From NCBI RefSeq assembly GCF_000013865.1, contig NC_007948.1:1922001-1986000 (forward strand): a stretch of 64,000 bases of DNA, in the 5' to 3' direction. The notes under the pieces are model-generated. The model ran no database searches. It saw nothing but the letters and a program-made list of their open reading frames with translations, and was not told the DNA's origin. The position numbers and the translations under genes are program-made. The DNA comes from Polaromonas sp. JS666 (GTDB taxonomy: Bacteria > Pseudomonadota > Gammaproteobacteria > Burkholderiales > Burkholderiaceae_C). The stretch's first letter is position 1; every line of letters begins with the position of its first letter. Of this stretch, positions 18,144 to 27,112 are shown in pieces.

Positions 18144-19043
18144 ATGAAACCCCTCCTGATCAGGTATTTCGCCACAGCAGCACTCTCTCTTTCCGCCATG
18201 GCTGCATTGGCACAGACGGCAACGACTGCGCAGACGGCGCCAGCCCTCCAGGCGACGGTCGCGCCTCCCGTGCCTTCGGGTCCATCAGTACCTGCGGTCC
18301 CATCGGTGCCGGGCAACCAGGATTACCGGCTGGGACCCGGGGATGCGATCGGTGTGCAGGTTTACCAGAGCCCGGACCTGACGGTTGACGCCCGTGTTTC
18401 CGAAAGCGGGGTGATCAGCTATCCGCTGGTTGGCAGCGTGCAACTGGGTGGTTTGACCATCGGCGAGGCCGAGAAAAAAATTGCCGATGCGTTGCGTACC
18501 GGTGGCTTTGTCAAGGTGCCGCAGGTGAACATTGTGTTGCGGCAGGTGCGCGGCAACCAGGTGGCGGTTCTGGGGCAGGTGAGCCGGCCTGGCCGATTCC
18601 CGCTCGAAACATTCAACACCCGTGTCAGCGACATGCTCGCGGCAGCCGGCGGCGCGACGCCGACGGGGGATGATGTGCTGATCATCACCGGTCAGCGTGA
18701 CGGCAAGCCCTTCCGCAAGGTCATCGATATTCCGGCGCTGTTCCTGAACGAGAAATCGGAAGAGGACATCCTGGTGGCCGCCGGCGACACGCTTTATGTG
18801 AACAAGGCGCCGATGTTCTACATCTATGGTGAAGCGCAGCGACCCGGCCCCTACCGTATTGAGCGCGGCATGACGGTGATGCAGGCGCTGGCCCAAGGGG
18901 GTGGTCCGACCGCCCGTGGCAGCCAGAACCGCCTGCGCCTGCACCGCCGTGATGCGTCCGGAAAGGTCGTGGAAGCCGTTCCCCAGCTCACTGACAAGAT
19001 TCGACCCGAAGACGTGATCTTTGTTCGTGAAAGCCTCTTTTAA
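18144..19043 (+). CDS. epsE: Polysaccharide export outer-membrane protein (EpsE, Wza family)
   Basis: A 299-residue protein with an N-terminal signal (MKPLLIRYFATAALSLSAMAALAQ). No lipobox cysteine is visible. A Pro/Ala-rich linker follows, then the Poly_export domain (YRLGPGDAIGVQVYQSPDL, about 65-140) and SLBB repeats (VLGQVSRPGRFPL; FYIYGEAQRPGPYRIERGMTVMQALAQGGG). It forms the export channel for the polymer. The start is placed at the ATG after AAAGGTGCCAAG; the frame extends 18 codons upstream without signal features. It is followed six bases later by epsF. Confidence 0.93.
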   Translation: MKPLLIRYFATAALSLSAMAALAQTATTAQTAPALQATVAPPVPSGPSVPAVPSVPGNQDYRLGPGDAIGVQVYQSPDLTVDARVSESGVISYPLVGSVQLGGLTIGEAEKKIADALRTGGFVKVPQVNIVLRQVRGNQVAVLGQVSRPGRFPLETFNTRVSDMLAAAGGATPTGDDVLIITGQRDGKPFRKVIDIPALFLNEKSEEDILVAAGDTLYVNKAPMFYIYGEAQRPGPYRIERGMTVMQALAQGGGPTARGSQNRLRLHRRDASGKVVEAVPQLTDKIRPEDVIFVRESLF

Positions 19044-19049
19044 GCTGCC

Positions 19050-20450
19050 ATGACACTCCATCAATTCCTGTTGATCCTGCGGGCCCGCTACCGGGTGGCC
19101 TTGATGATCATTGTGGTCGCCGTGCTGTCGGCTCTGGCGGTCAGCCTGGTGCTGCCCAAGAAATACGTGGCCGAGACGGCTGTTCTCGTTGACATCCGGT
19201 CACCCGACCCGGTCGCTGGCGCTGGCGCTGTCGTGCCGGGCCTTGTTGCCCCCAGCTACATGGCAACCCAGGTCGACATCATCGGCGGCGACCGCGTGGC
19301 GCAGCGCGTTATCAAAATGCTCAAGCTGGACGAAAACCCCGGCACGCGGGAAAGGTGGATGCAAGCCACGCAAGGACGCGGAACGATGGAGGCATGGATC
19401 GTCGAGTCGCTGCAAAGGAGGCTGGAAGTGCGACCTGCACGGGAGAGCAATGTGATCAACATCACGTACAAGGGCAGCGATCCGGACTCTGCGGCCCAGA
19501 TAGCCAACGCCTTTGCCCAGGCGTATCTCGATATCAATCTGGCGCTGAAGACAGAGCCTGCCCGCATCTATGCGGAATGGTTTGACGAGCAGACCAAGGC
19601 CTCGCGCGCCAAGCTTGAAGTGGCCCAGGCGCGCTTGTCTGATTTCCAGCAAAAAGCCGGCATCGTCTCCAGTGACGAACGGGTCGACTACGAAACCACC
19701 AAGCTGAGCGAACTCTCGTCGCAGCTGACCGTCGTTCAGGGGCAAACCACGGACAGCCAGAGCAAGCGCAACTCCCGCGGCGACACCGTTGCCGAAGTCA
19801 TGCAGAGCCCCCTGATCAACGGCTTGAAGGCCGACATCGCGCGGCTCGAAGCCAAGGTGCAGGAAACCAGCGTGAATCTCGGGGCGAACCATCCCGTGCG
19901 CCAGCGTGCCGAATCTGAACTGGCCTCCCTCAAGAGCCGGCTTGCCAGCGAATCGGGGCGCATTTCAGCCTCGATCGACACGGCCTATCGTGTGGGCAAG
20001 GACCGCGAAGGCGAATTGCAGGCTGCCGTCGGCGCGCAAAGGTCGCGGGTGCTCATGCTGAACAAGCAGCGTGACGAGCTCAATGTGTACCGTCGCGACG
20101 TCGAGGCGGCCCAGCGCGCCTATGAAGCGGTGAGCCAGAGCGCGTCGCAGACGCGTTTGCAGAGCCTGACCAACCAGACCAATGTGGTCCGCCTCAACAC
20201 GGCCACAGCGCCCGCCAATCCCTCCAGCCCGAAATTGCTGTTCAATCTGCTGATTGCGGCTTTTGGCGGAACATTGCTCGGCGTGGCCTGTGCCTTGTTG
20301 CTGGAGCTCGCCAACCGCCGCGTGCGGTCCTCGGAAGACCTGGTGCAGATGCTGGATCTGCCCGTGCTGGCCAGCATCAGCTCAAGTGGCAGGTCCCGCC
20401 GGCTCCCCGGCTCGGGTCGCCTGGCCCTTGGTAACGGAAGCACGGCATGA
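19050..20450 (+). CDS. epsF: Chain-length determinant protein (EpsF, Wzz family)
   Basis: A 466-residue polysaccharide co-polymerase. Two membrane helices (about 15-38 and 395-420) flank a long periplasmic region with coiled-coil character around residues 160-370. The second helix ends the C-terminal Wzz motif zone (NPSSPKLLFNLLIAAFGGTLLGVACALLLEL). It sets chain length and links the kinase EpsG to the export pore EpsE. It overlaps the epsG start by four bases (ATGA). Confidence 0.92.
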   Translation: MTLHQFLLILRARYRVALMIIVVAVLSALAVSLVLPKKYVAETAVLVDIRSPDPVAGAGAVVPGLVAPSYMATQVDIIGGDRVAQRVIKMLKLDENPGTRERWMQATQGRGTMEAWIVESLQRRLEVRPARESNVINITYKGSDPDSAAQIANAFAQAYLDINLALKTEPARIYAEWFDEQTKASRAKLEVAQARLSDFQQKAGIVSSDERVDYETTKLSELSSQLTVVQGQTTDSQSKRNSRGDTVAEVMQSPLINGLKADIARLEAKVQETSVNLGANHPVRQRAESELASLKSRLASESGRISASIDTAYRVGKDREGELQAAVGAQRSRVLMLNKQRDELNVYRRDVEAAQRAYEAVSQSASQTRLQSLTNQTNVVRLNTATAPANPSSPKLLFNLLIAAFGGTLLGVACALLLELANRRVRSSEDLVQMLDLPVLASISSSGRSRRLPGSGRLALGNGSTA

Positions 20451-21346
20451 AGAGAAATGATTCCCCACTCATCCGGCCGACTCCCCTGACCTTGCCGAGC
20501 AAGCCCGCAGTCGGCGCGGGTCGCTCCATCGGTGCGATATTGGTCGATGCGGGCCGGCTGTCACTGGCCGATACCGAGCGCATCCTGCGGGCCCAGCGGG
20601 AAGGTGGTGCGCGCTTTGGCGATACCGGCATGGCGCTGGGCTTGCTGACCGACGATGACGTGCGTTATGCCCTGTCCGTGCAGTTCGACTACCCTTATAT
20701 TTCCCGCGGAAGCAATTTGAGTCGTGAACTCGTCGCGGCTCACCAGCCCGCCAGTCGTTCGGTGGAGCAGCTGCGCGCCTTGCGCAGCCAGCTGATGCTG
20801 CGCTGGTTCGACACCGGCGTGGACCGGCGGGGGCTGGCGATTGTCAGCGCGGGATCCGTGGAAGGGCGCAGCTACCTTGCGGCCAATCTGTCCATCGTGT
20901 TTTCCCAACTGGGCGAGCGCACCTTATTGATAGACGCGGATATGCGGTCGCCGCGCCAGCACACCCTCTTCAATCTCGGCAAGCGTGCCGGCCTGTCGGA
21001 CATGCTCGCGGGCCGGGCGGGACCGGAAGCCGTGGTCGGCATTGCGGCGCTGCAGGACCTGTCGGTGCTGCCGGCCGGCACCATTCCGCCCAACCCCCAG
21101 GAGTTGCTGGGCCGGCAGGATTTCTCCAAGTTGTTGCAGTCACTCGGCGAGGAATTTGACGTGATCATCATTGACACACCACCAGCCAGCAGGTACGCGG
21201 ATGCCCACACTGTGGCGGTCCGCGCAGGGGCCGCCTTGATCGTGGCACGGCAAAACAGGAGTTCCGTGCCGCAAATGGCCCAGCTCACCCAGGGTCTGCG
21301 CGAATTTGGGGTGACCCTGGTCGGGTCGGTGCTTAACGATGCCTGA
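20447..21346 (+). CDS. epsG: Chain-length tyrosine kinase-like ATPase (EpsG, BY-kinase family)
   Basis: A 299-residue cytoplasmic ATPase of the BY-kinase/CpsD group. The Walker A' motif LLIDADMR (about 162) and FDVIIIDTPP (about 235) are clear. The Walker A region reads VSAGSVEGRSYLAANL: the usual GK(S/T) is replaced by EGRS, as in other EpsG-type proteins. An N-terminal MshEN-like segment (GAILVDAGRLSLADTERIL, GLLTDDDVRYALSVQFDYPY) precedes it. No tyrosine cluster is visible at the C-terminus, so regulation may not rely on the usual autophosphorylation tail. It controls polymerisation together with EpsF. Confidence 0.9.
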   Translation: MKRNDSPLIRPTPLTLPSKPAVGAGRSIGAILVDAGRLSLADTERILRAQREGGARFGDTGMALGLLTDDDVRYALSVQFDYPYISRGSNLSRELVAAHQPASRSVEQLRALRSQLMLRWFDTGVDRRGLAIVSAGSVEGRSYLAANLSIVFSQLGERTLLIDADMRSPRQHTLFNLGKRAGLSDMLAGRAGPEAVVGIAALQDLSVLPAGTIPPNPQELLGRQDFSKLLQSLGEEFDVIIIDTPPASRYADAHTVAVRAGAALIVARQNRSSVPQMAQLTQGLREFGVTLVGSVLNDA

Positions 21347-21368
21347 TGAGGTTTCAACTGATGAGGAT

Positions 21369-21779
21369 TCAATGATGCCTGGCAGTCCACCTGCGTATCG
21401 CTCCCGGGACGGCAGTGAGCAACACGGCGCCCAAGAGGCCCCCCATGGCGTCGGCCGCCAGGTCGGACCAGCTGGCGATGCGTCCCGGCAAATAGGCCTG
21501 GTGCAACTCGTCCAGCACGCCGATGGCGACCGCGCCGGCAAGGCAGCAGGCCGTTCTGCGCCAGCCGCGCGCTCCGCTGGCGACACCGATGGCGCTGCCA
21601 ATGATCGCAAATGTCACTGCGTGCGCGAGCTTGTCCCACGGGGCCGGAATCAGTCCTGCCGCGAAAGGCTGGGCGCCCAGCGCATACAGGCCGGCGCCCA
21701 CCAGGACCACGGTCAGGGTCGCCCAGGTACGGGCGCTGCGCAAGGGCGGTTGGCGGGGTGTTCTCACAGGGCTCGGCAT
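21369..21779 (-). CDS. VanZ-like family membrane protein
   Basis: A 136-residue protein with three to four hydrophobic helices and the VanZ-like pattern: DKLAHAVTFAIIGSAIG, GVLDELHQAYLPGRIASWSDLAADAMGGLLG. The His and Asp/Glu positions in KLAH and DELHQ are conserved in the family, whose biochemical role is unresolved. The start is placed at MPSPVRTP. It converges with epsG and is divergent from the WecB/TagA/CpsF gene. VanZ-like genes often accompany polysaccharide loci. Confidence 0.8.
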   Translation of the reverse strand: MPSPVRTPRQPPLRSARTWATLTVVLVGAGLYALGAQPFAAGLIPAPWDKLAHAVTFAIIGSAIGVASGARGWRRTACCLAGAVAIGVLDELHQAYLPGRIASWSDLAADAMGGLLGAVLLTAVPGAIRRWTARHH

Positions 21780-21862
21780 GCGATGTGCCCCCCTGAACCT
21801 GGGAAACCCGGAAACACCAGTAGCGGGATCGTAGCGGTGGCAGTGGCCCGGAGGGTGGCGAT

Positions 21863-22630
21863 ATGTTGAGCCGTTACCTGAAAGCCTCCAGGGACTGGAG
21901 GCAGCGGTGGGCACTGCTGGTCGACAAGATCGAACGCGTGCAAACGGCCACTGACGAGCAGCAGCTGCTGGCCCGTCTCAGCCGTCCCGCCAAGCCCTTT
22001 GTACTGGCCTTTGCCAATGCGCATGCCATGAATTCCCTTGCTGCCTCGGCCCCGTTTTTTGCCGCATTGCAATCGGCCGACATGGTGCTCAGGGACGGCT
22101 CCGGCATGGCGACCCTGTTCAAGCTTCTCGGAATGCCGCCTGGCCGCAATCTCAATGGCACCGACTTCATTCCCGAACTGGTGAGGCAGTTTGACGGCCG
22201 CAGCATTGCCGTGTTCGGAACGCAGAATCCCTACCTGGAGCGGTGCCTGAATGTCTTTGCCCGCAAGCTGGCGCCCCGCAGTTCGTATGTCAGCGCGCAT
22301 GGTTTTCTCGATATCGCCGCCTATACCGCTCTTGCGCAGGCGCAACAGCCCGAACTGATCGTGCTGGGCATGGGCATGCCGCGGCAGGAGGAAGTGGCGG
22401 CGGCGTTGCGTGCGGCACTGACTCGCCCCTGCCTGATCGTTTGCGGTGGCGCCATCGTCGACTTTCTCGGTGGCAAGACACCGCGTGCGCCGATGTGGAT
22501 GCGAAAGTTGGGGCTGGAGTGGATGTTTCGCCTGGCCATGGAGCCGCGTCGCCTGTTCCAGCGCTATGTGATCGGCAATCCGCTGTTCCTGTCGCGGGCC
22601 GTGCGCCTGGCATCGGCTCGCCGCGGCTGA
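21863..22630 (+). CDS. WecB/TagA/CpsF family glycosyltransferase
   Basis: A 255-residue GT26 enzyme. It shows the family motifs: FANAHAMNSL with the functional Asn, DGSGMATLFKLLG with the catalytic Asp, GTDFIPELV, VLGMGMPRQEEV and CGGAIVDFLGGKTPRAP. GT26 enzymes add a sugar (for example N-acetylmannosaminuronic acid or glucose) to an undecaprenyl-PP-linked acceptor early in repeat-unit assembly. The donor here is unknown. It is the last plus-strand gene of the eps region and meets the long minus-strand glycan operon tail to tail. Confidence 0.9.
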   Translation: MLSRYLKASRDWRQRWALLVDKIERVQTATDEQQLLARLSRPAKPFVLAFANAHAMNSLAASAPFFAALQSADMVLRDGSGMATLFKLLGMPPGRNLNGTDFIPELVRQFDGRSIAVFGTQNPYLERCLNVFARKLAPRSSYVSAHGFLDIAAYTALAQAQQPELIVLGMGMPRQEEVAAALRAALTRPCLIVCGGAIVDFLGGKTPRAPMWMRKLGLEWMFRLAMEPRRLFQRYVIGNPLFLSRAVRLASARRG

Positions 22631-22652
22631 TGCCGGCTCGCAGCCGCAGGGC

Positions 22653-23228
22653 TCAGGCCACGAAACGGTTGTCCACATCAGGCGTGCAATTGCTTTTGAC
22701 GATGTTGCCGGGATTGCCGAGCACCATGCTGTAGGGTGGAATGCTTTCATACACATAGGCGCCGCCGGCAATCCGGCTGCCTCGGCCTATGGTAACGCCA
22801 CCCACCACAATGGCGTGCGGTCCGATCCAGACCTCGTCTTCAATCACCGGATAGGTGGTGAACCGGCGGCCGTCGTCGTCGATATGGTCGCGCTGCCCGA
22901 GCGTGACGCCGTGAAACAGGGTCACGTTGCTGCCAATGCGGGCTCCCGCATTCACCACGATTCCCCGCCCATGGGTCAATGCCAGACCGGGTGCCACCGA
23001 AGTTCGCCAGGGCAGTTCAATGCCCGCCAGCTGGCTCGCCAGGCGATGCAGCAGCCTGGCGAGCGTCAGCAGCAGCCATCGCAGCGGCACAGCATAGTGG
23101 TCGGCTGCCTGGCAACAGCGCAAGGTGACCACCACGCGAAATGCAGGATGCAAGACCACGCCCTTGAGAACCAGCCACCCGCTGAAGCGCCCGAATTCCC
23201 GGTAGGTGTCGGCTTTCAGGGCGTGCAT
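22653..23228 (-). CDS. Left-handed beta-helix acetyltransferase (CysE/WcaB-like)
   Basis: A 191-residue protein. The C-terminal half is a hexapeptide-repeat helix (VVNAGARIGSNVTLFHGVTLG, EDEVWIGPHAIVVGGVTIGRGSRIAGGA) with the acceptor-activating His in FHGVTLG and an SIPPYSMVLGNPG end. The arrangement is that of serine acetyltransferase/colanic-acid acetyltransferase WcaB types, which transfer acetyl from acetyl-CoA. In this operon it most likely O-acetylates a sugar. Its start overlaps the end of the upstream epimerase gene by 13 bases. It is the last gene of the minus-strand glycan operon. Confidence 0.85.
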   Translation of the reverse strand: MHALKADTYREFGRFSGWLVLKGVVLHPAFRVVVTLRCCQAADHYAVPLRWLLLTLARLLHRLASQLAGIELPWRTSVAPGLALTHGRGIVVNAGARIGSNVTLFHGVTLGQRDHIDDDGRRFTTYPVIEDEVWIGPHAIVVGGVTIGRGSRIAGGAYVYESIPPYSMVLGNPGNIVKSNCTPDVDNRFVA

Positions 23229-24244
23229 ACGGCCTTGCCAATGGGCAGCTTGCGTTGTGCCTTGTTGCCGGCAAACCAGTCTGCTGAACTCTGCAGACCG
23301 ACAGCGTAAGGTGTCCAGGTCAACCCCAGCGTCTGCGCTGCCTGCGTGGCATCGAGGTGGATGTGCTGGGCCCACAGGCGAATCAGTCCGGGCGGCATCG
23401 GGTCTGGGACGCCGGAAGCCGGCCTGCCCAGGCGCTTCAATGCCAGTTGCATGACCTTGAGCGGTGGCCCGGCCAGCAGCGCGTCAAGGCGGAGCTGGCG
23501 CGGCCCGATGCGCAGCACGGGTGTTGCCTGAAGCGCCAGGGCCAGATCTACGAAATAGTCGTTCCAGCGCGGGCTGTCCGGCGCCGCCAGGTTGAAGACC
23601 GGCATGTCACCCGACCTGACGGGCAGCTGCAGCGCCGCCATCAAGGCCTGGCTGACGTCGTCCACGTGGACCAGGTTGGACCAGCCGTCGCCGGCCGCCC
23701 CCAGATCGCCGAGACGGCCGGTTTGCAGCCACCTGCCGACACGGCCGACCCACAACTCGCTGCCGGGGCCGAACACGCAGCCCGGCCGCAGCACCACGAC
23801 CTCACCGCCGCGGCGTGCAAATTCGCGCATGTGCTTTTCCGCGTCGCATTTGGCCTGGCCGTACCAGCCGAGGCTGGGGTTGATCGCCGTGTCTTCGCGG
23901 ACCATGCCTTCCACGGGGCCATAGACCGACATCGTGCTCAGGTGAACAATGCGCCGGCACTGCGTGCCCAGTGCGGCCTGCACCAGTACCCGGGCGCCTT
24001 CAGAAATCGAGCGTGCATCGCCCGCGACGCAATTGACCACGGCATCAAAGCCTTCCAGCGCCGAGGTCAGCGCCTGGACGTCCCGGCTGTCCACACGCAT
24101 CGTCTCGACATTCCCATGGCCCGCGCTGACAGTGCTGCGCGAGGCGCTGACCGGTACCGCCCACGGGGTGCTTTTCAGCGCCTCAACGAGCTGCGTTCCG
24201 ATGTGGCCGGACCCGCCCAACACCAGGACTCTCAGTATTTTCAT
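23216..24244 (-). CDS. NAD-dependent epimerase/dehydratase family protein
   Basis: A 342-residue extended SDR: Rossmann motif VLGGSGHIGTQLVEAL at the N-terminus, LSTMSVYGPV with the catalytic Ser, WYGQAKCDAE with the Tyr-x3-Lys pair, and VLRPGCVFGPG. It probably modifies a nucleotide sugar for the polysaccharide or acts on a lipid-linked sugar. The specific reaction cannot be read. Its ATG overlaps the stop of the GMC oxidoreductase gene (ATGA), and its end overlaps the next gene, so it is firmly within the operon. Confidence 0.85.
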   Translation of the reverse strand: MKILRVLVLGGSGHIGTQLVEALKSTPWAVPVSASRSTVSAGHGNVETMRVDSRDVQALTSALEGFDAVVNCVAGDARSISEGARVLVQAALGTQCRRIVHLSTMSVYGPVEGMVREDTAINPSLGWYGQAKCDAEKHMREFARRGGEVVVLRPGCVFGPGSELWVGRVGRWLQTGRLGDLGAAGDGWSNLVHVDDVSQALMAALQLPVRSGDMPVFNLAAPDSPRWNDYFVDLALALQATPVLRIGPRQLRLDALLAGPPLKVMQLALKRLGRPASGVPDPMPPGLIRLWAQHIHLDATQAAQTLGLTWTPYAVGLQSSADWFAGNKAQRKLPIGKAVCTP

Positions 24245-25929
24245 GCGCACGCTCCCACGGGCGCGGCATGCTCTGTGTGCAGGCGCCGCGCCAGGTGCTC
24301 GCCCAGCCTGAGCGACATCGCAATCAGGGTGAGCGTGGGGTTGGCCTGGCTGGAGGTGGGGAACACGGCGCTGCCCGCCACGAACAGGTTGCGTACCGAA
24401 TGCACCCGGCAATCGGCGTCGACCACGCTGGTGCGTGGATCGAGGCCCATGCGTGCCGTACCGATGTGGTGACCGCCATAGGCGCCGAAGCGCATGATGT
24501 CTTCCTCCAGTGTGTCGCGGTTGTAGTCAAAGCTGGCAACTCCGCTTTGCGCAAACTCCTGCACCAGCACGTCCAGTGTGCCGCGGACCGAATCAATGTC
24601 CGCCTGGCTGTAGCGCCAGTCCACGCGCAGCTGCGGCATGCCGAGGGCATCGAGCTTGTCGGTCAGCGTCACGCGGCTGCCGGCTTGCGGCATCTGCTCG
24701 CCGTGCACCTCCAGGCTGAAGCGGTTGGTGCGGTTGCGCAGGATCACCGACGGGAATTTGCGCTCGGCGAGCGAGCGTCGCAGCAGCCAGTGACCCAGGA
24801 ATGCCGTGGTGTCCATCGGGTCGGCCACCACATTGAAGAGATGGCGGGCATAGTGCCCCGGCGAGGTGGCGTTGCCGTCGTTCAGCCGTTTGCCGTATTC
24901 ATAGCTGATCAGCCGGCGTGCCAGAAACAAGCCGGACAGCACGCCGTTGCGGTGTGCCGGGTCGGTGATGCGCGGAAAGTGCAGGCGCGCGACCGCGTTC
25001 GCCAGCCCCAGCCGCCGCTGCTCGGCCGCTGTCACCGACAGCCGCCGGCGGCAGTAAATACCCTCCGGCGCCACCTCGTAGCCGTGCCGCACGTTGCGGG
25101 TCGGGCCCTGGACGGTCAGGGTGCCGACGTTGCCCGCGATGTGGCACATGTAATAGCGGCCGACCACGTCGTGGAAGTTGCCCACGCCTGCCGGTGTGAC
25201 GTCACGCGAGGCCAGCAGCAGGCGCGCGGTTTCAAGGCCGCCGGCGGCCAGCACCGCCGCGCGCGGCGTGACGGTAAAGCGCTTGCCGGCCAGGGTGGCA
25301 ACTTCCAGCGTGCGCACCGCCTGCCCGTCGGCCTGCAGCCGGACGGCGGTGCAATTGGCACCGAGCAGGACCTGCACGCCAGGCGCCAGTTGCAGCCGCT
25401 TGGCGTAACGGGTGCCGAAGTGGGTCGGGCAGGAAAACCGCTCGAGCCCGCAGGTGCGCACGCGCGGGCTGTCGAAGCCGCGGATCAGCGGCTCCAGCTG
25501 CGGGCCGAAGGCTTCGCCGGCGTCATAGCTGAAACGCCCGGCTTCTGCCAGCGCGTTGGCCTGCGGGTAATAGGGCAGCAGGTCGTCATACGACAGCGGC
25601 CATCCGCTGTTCGGCACATGGTTGCGGGTTTCAAAGTCGATGGGATCAAACGGCATGCAACGGCCACCCCAGATCGCCGACGACCCGCCCAGGCGCCGCT
25701 GCCGGTACTTGTCGGGCGGGCTGTGCAATCGCTCATCGGCGACCTCGCCCTCATAGAGCGACTGGGTTTTGGCGTCTTCCTGCAGTTGCCCGGACTCCAG
25801 CATCAGCACCGAGAGGCCGCGCTCCGACAGGGACAGCGTGAGCGCAATGCCCGCCGGGCCTCCGCCCACCACGCAGACATCGGCCTGCAGCTCGGCGCCG
25901 TTCTGGATGCTGTTGGCATCAAGAATCAT
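24241..25929 (-). CDS. GMC family FAD-dependent oxidoreductase
   Basis: A 562-residue flavoenzyme. The FAD-binding motif VCVVGGGPAGIALTLSLSERG is near residue 20, then LGGSSAIWGGRCMPFDPIDFE, and the C-terminal GMC signature AYGGHHIGTARMGLDPRTSVVD with the active-site His pair region, ending in VAGSAVFPTSSQANPTLTLIA. It oxidises an alcohol, probably a sugar or polyol in this context. GMC enzymes within polysaccharide operons are known but poorly characterised. It shares four-base overlaps with the genes on both sides. Confidence 0.88.
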   Translation of the reverse strand: MILDANSIQNGAELQADVCVVGGGPAGIALTLSLSERGLSVLMLESGQLQEDAKTQSLYEGEVADERLHSPPDKYRQRRLGGSSAIWGGRCMPFDPIDFETRNHVPNSGWPLSYDDLLPYYPQANALAEAGRFSYDAGEAFGPQLEPLIRGFDSPRVRTCGLERFSCPTHFGTRYAKRLQLAPGVQVLLGANCTAVRLQADGQAVRTLEVATLAGKRFTVTPRAAVLAAGGLETARLLLASRDVTPAGVGNFHDVVGRYYMCHIAGNVGTLTVQGPTRNVRHGYEVAPEGIYCRRRLSVTAAEQRRLGLANAVARLHFPRITDPAHRNGVLSGLFLARRLISYEYGKRLNDGNATSPGHYARHLFNVVADPMDTTAFLGHWLLRRSLAERKFPSVILRNRTNRFSLEVHGEQMPQAGSRVTLTDKLDALGMPQLRVDWRYSQADIDSVRGTLDVLVQEFAQSGVASFDYNRDTLEEDIMRFGAYGGHHIGTARMGLDPRTSVVDADCRVHSVRNLFVAGSAVFPTSSQANPTLTLIAMSLRLGEHLARRLHTEHAAPVGACA

Positions 25930-27110
25930 GGCGACCGTTCCTGCGCAGAGGCGCTGCTGATGTGGGTGTTCCGAGGCTGGCCGGCAATGCCGAAGTGGCG
26001 CTGGTGAACCCGTGCCACGCTGGCAAAAAATCGGGCCAGGGAAAATTGCTGTTCATACAGCGCGCGTCCGTTGCGTCCCAGCCTGTCCATCAGTTCCGGC
26101 TGCTGCAACACCCGCTGCAAGCCTGCCGCGAGGCCGGCCACGTCACCGGGCCGGACAAAGCAGGCGTTGACATCATGCGTCAGCACCGAGGGAATTTCGC
26201 CAACCGGGCTGCAGACCACCGCCACCCCGTTGGCCAGTGCCTCCAGGATGACCAGGGGCAGGCCTTCGTCGTAAGAGGGCAGCACCAGGACGTCGGCACG
26301 AGCCATCAGGCGCGCCACCTTGGTTTGGTCCGACCAGCCCTCAAAGCGCACGAAACGGTCAATACTGAGTTCCTGGGCCTTGGCCTGGTAAGCCTGCACA
26401 TCCCCGCCGCCCGCCAGGCACACCTCCAGCCGGGCGGTATCAAAGCCAGGCAATGCCAGGGCCTGCAGGAGGTCAGACACGCCCTTGCGCTCTGACAGGT
26501 TGCCGACAAAGAGCACCCGCTGCATCGCATTCGGAACGACTTTTCGCCGTGCTTCCGTGGGTTCGGGAACGCCGTTGATGACGATTTCCACGCGATCGGC
26601 CGGCACCCGCAGCTCGTCGGTGACAAAGCTTCTTGCGGCTGTTCCGAGCACCACGCAGCTGGCCGGCAGTGAAAATACCCAGCGCGTCAGGGCCTGCAGC
26701 GGACGCGGCAGGGTCCGGTAGAAGTGATGCAATTGCGCGGCGTGGAGGTGCAACACTACCGGCACGCCAAGGGCGCGGCTCATGATGACCACGGCACTTT
26801 TGCGAAACAGGCTCAGCCGTTCCGCCATGTTGACGTGCACGCCGGCCAGCCGCCCGTTCAGGCGCCCGCGTACCAGCCGGGCCAGGGCGGTTGTGAGAAC
26901 CCAGAACGAATAGAGCGCGTTGGCACCGCCGCGCGTGTCCAGCGGGCGCAATTCAGCGGCCCCCGCGGGCGTCGAACAAGCCTGGGCCTGGATCAGGTAA
27001 TCCGCCACCTTGAACATGCCTCCGCCCTTCGGGGTCCAGGGGCAGGCAATGTAGATGTAGCGGCCCTCAACCTCGCGGACGGCTGTGCCTGGCATCGGTT
27101 CACTTCGCAT
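25926..27110 (-). CDS. Glycosyltransferase family 4
   Basis: A 394-residue GT-B enzyme. The acceptor domain runs to about residue 190. The donor domain contains VLFVGNLSERKGVSDLLQAL and the EX7E-type motif in SYDEGLPLVILEALANG near residue 305, where retaining GT4 enzymes bind the nucleotide sugar. It is cytoplasmic or membrane-peripheral and adds one sugar to the lipid-linked repeat unit. ATGA overlap with the GMC gene downstream; two bases separate it from the acyltransferase gene upstream. Confidence 0.9.
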   Translation of the reverse strand: MRSEPMPGTAVREVEGRYIYIACPWTPKGGGMFKVADYLIQAQACSTPAGAAELRPLDTRGGANALYSFWVLTTALARLVRGRLNGRLAGVHVNMAERLSLFRKSAVVIMSRALGVPVVLHLHAAQLHHFYRTLPRPLQALTRWVFSLPASCVVLGTAARSFVTDELRVPADRVEIVINGVPEPTEARRKVVPNAMQRVLFVGNLSERKGVSDLLQALALPGFDTARLEVCLAGGGDVQAYQAKAQELSIDRFVRFEGWSDQTKVARLMARADVLVLPSYDEGLPLVILEALANGVAVVCSPVGEIPSVLTHDVNACFVRPGDVAGLAAGLQRVLQQPELMDRLGRNGRALYEQQFSLARFFASVARVHQRHFGIAGQPRNTHISSASAQERSP

Positions 27111-27112
27111 GG

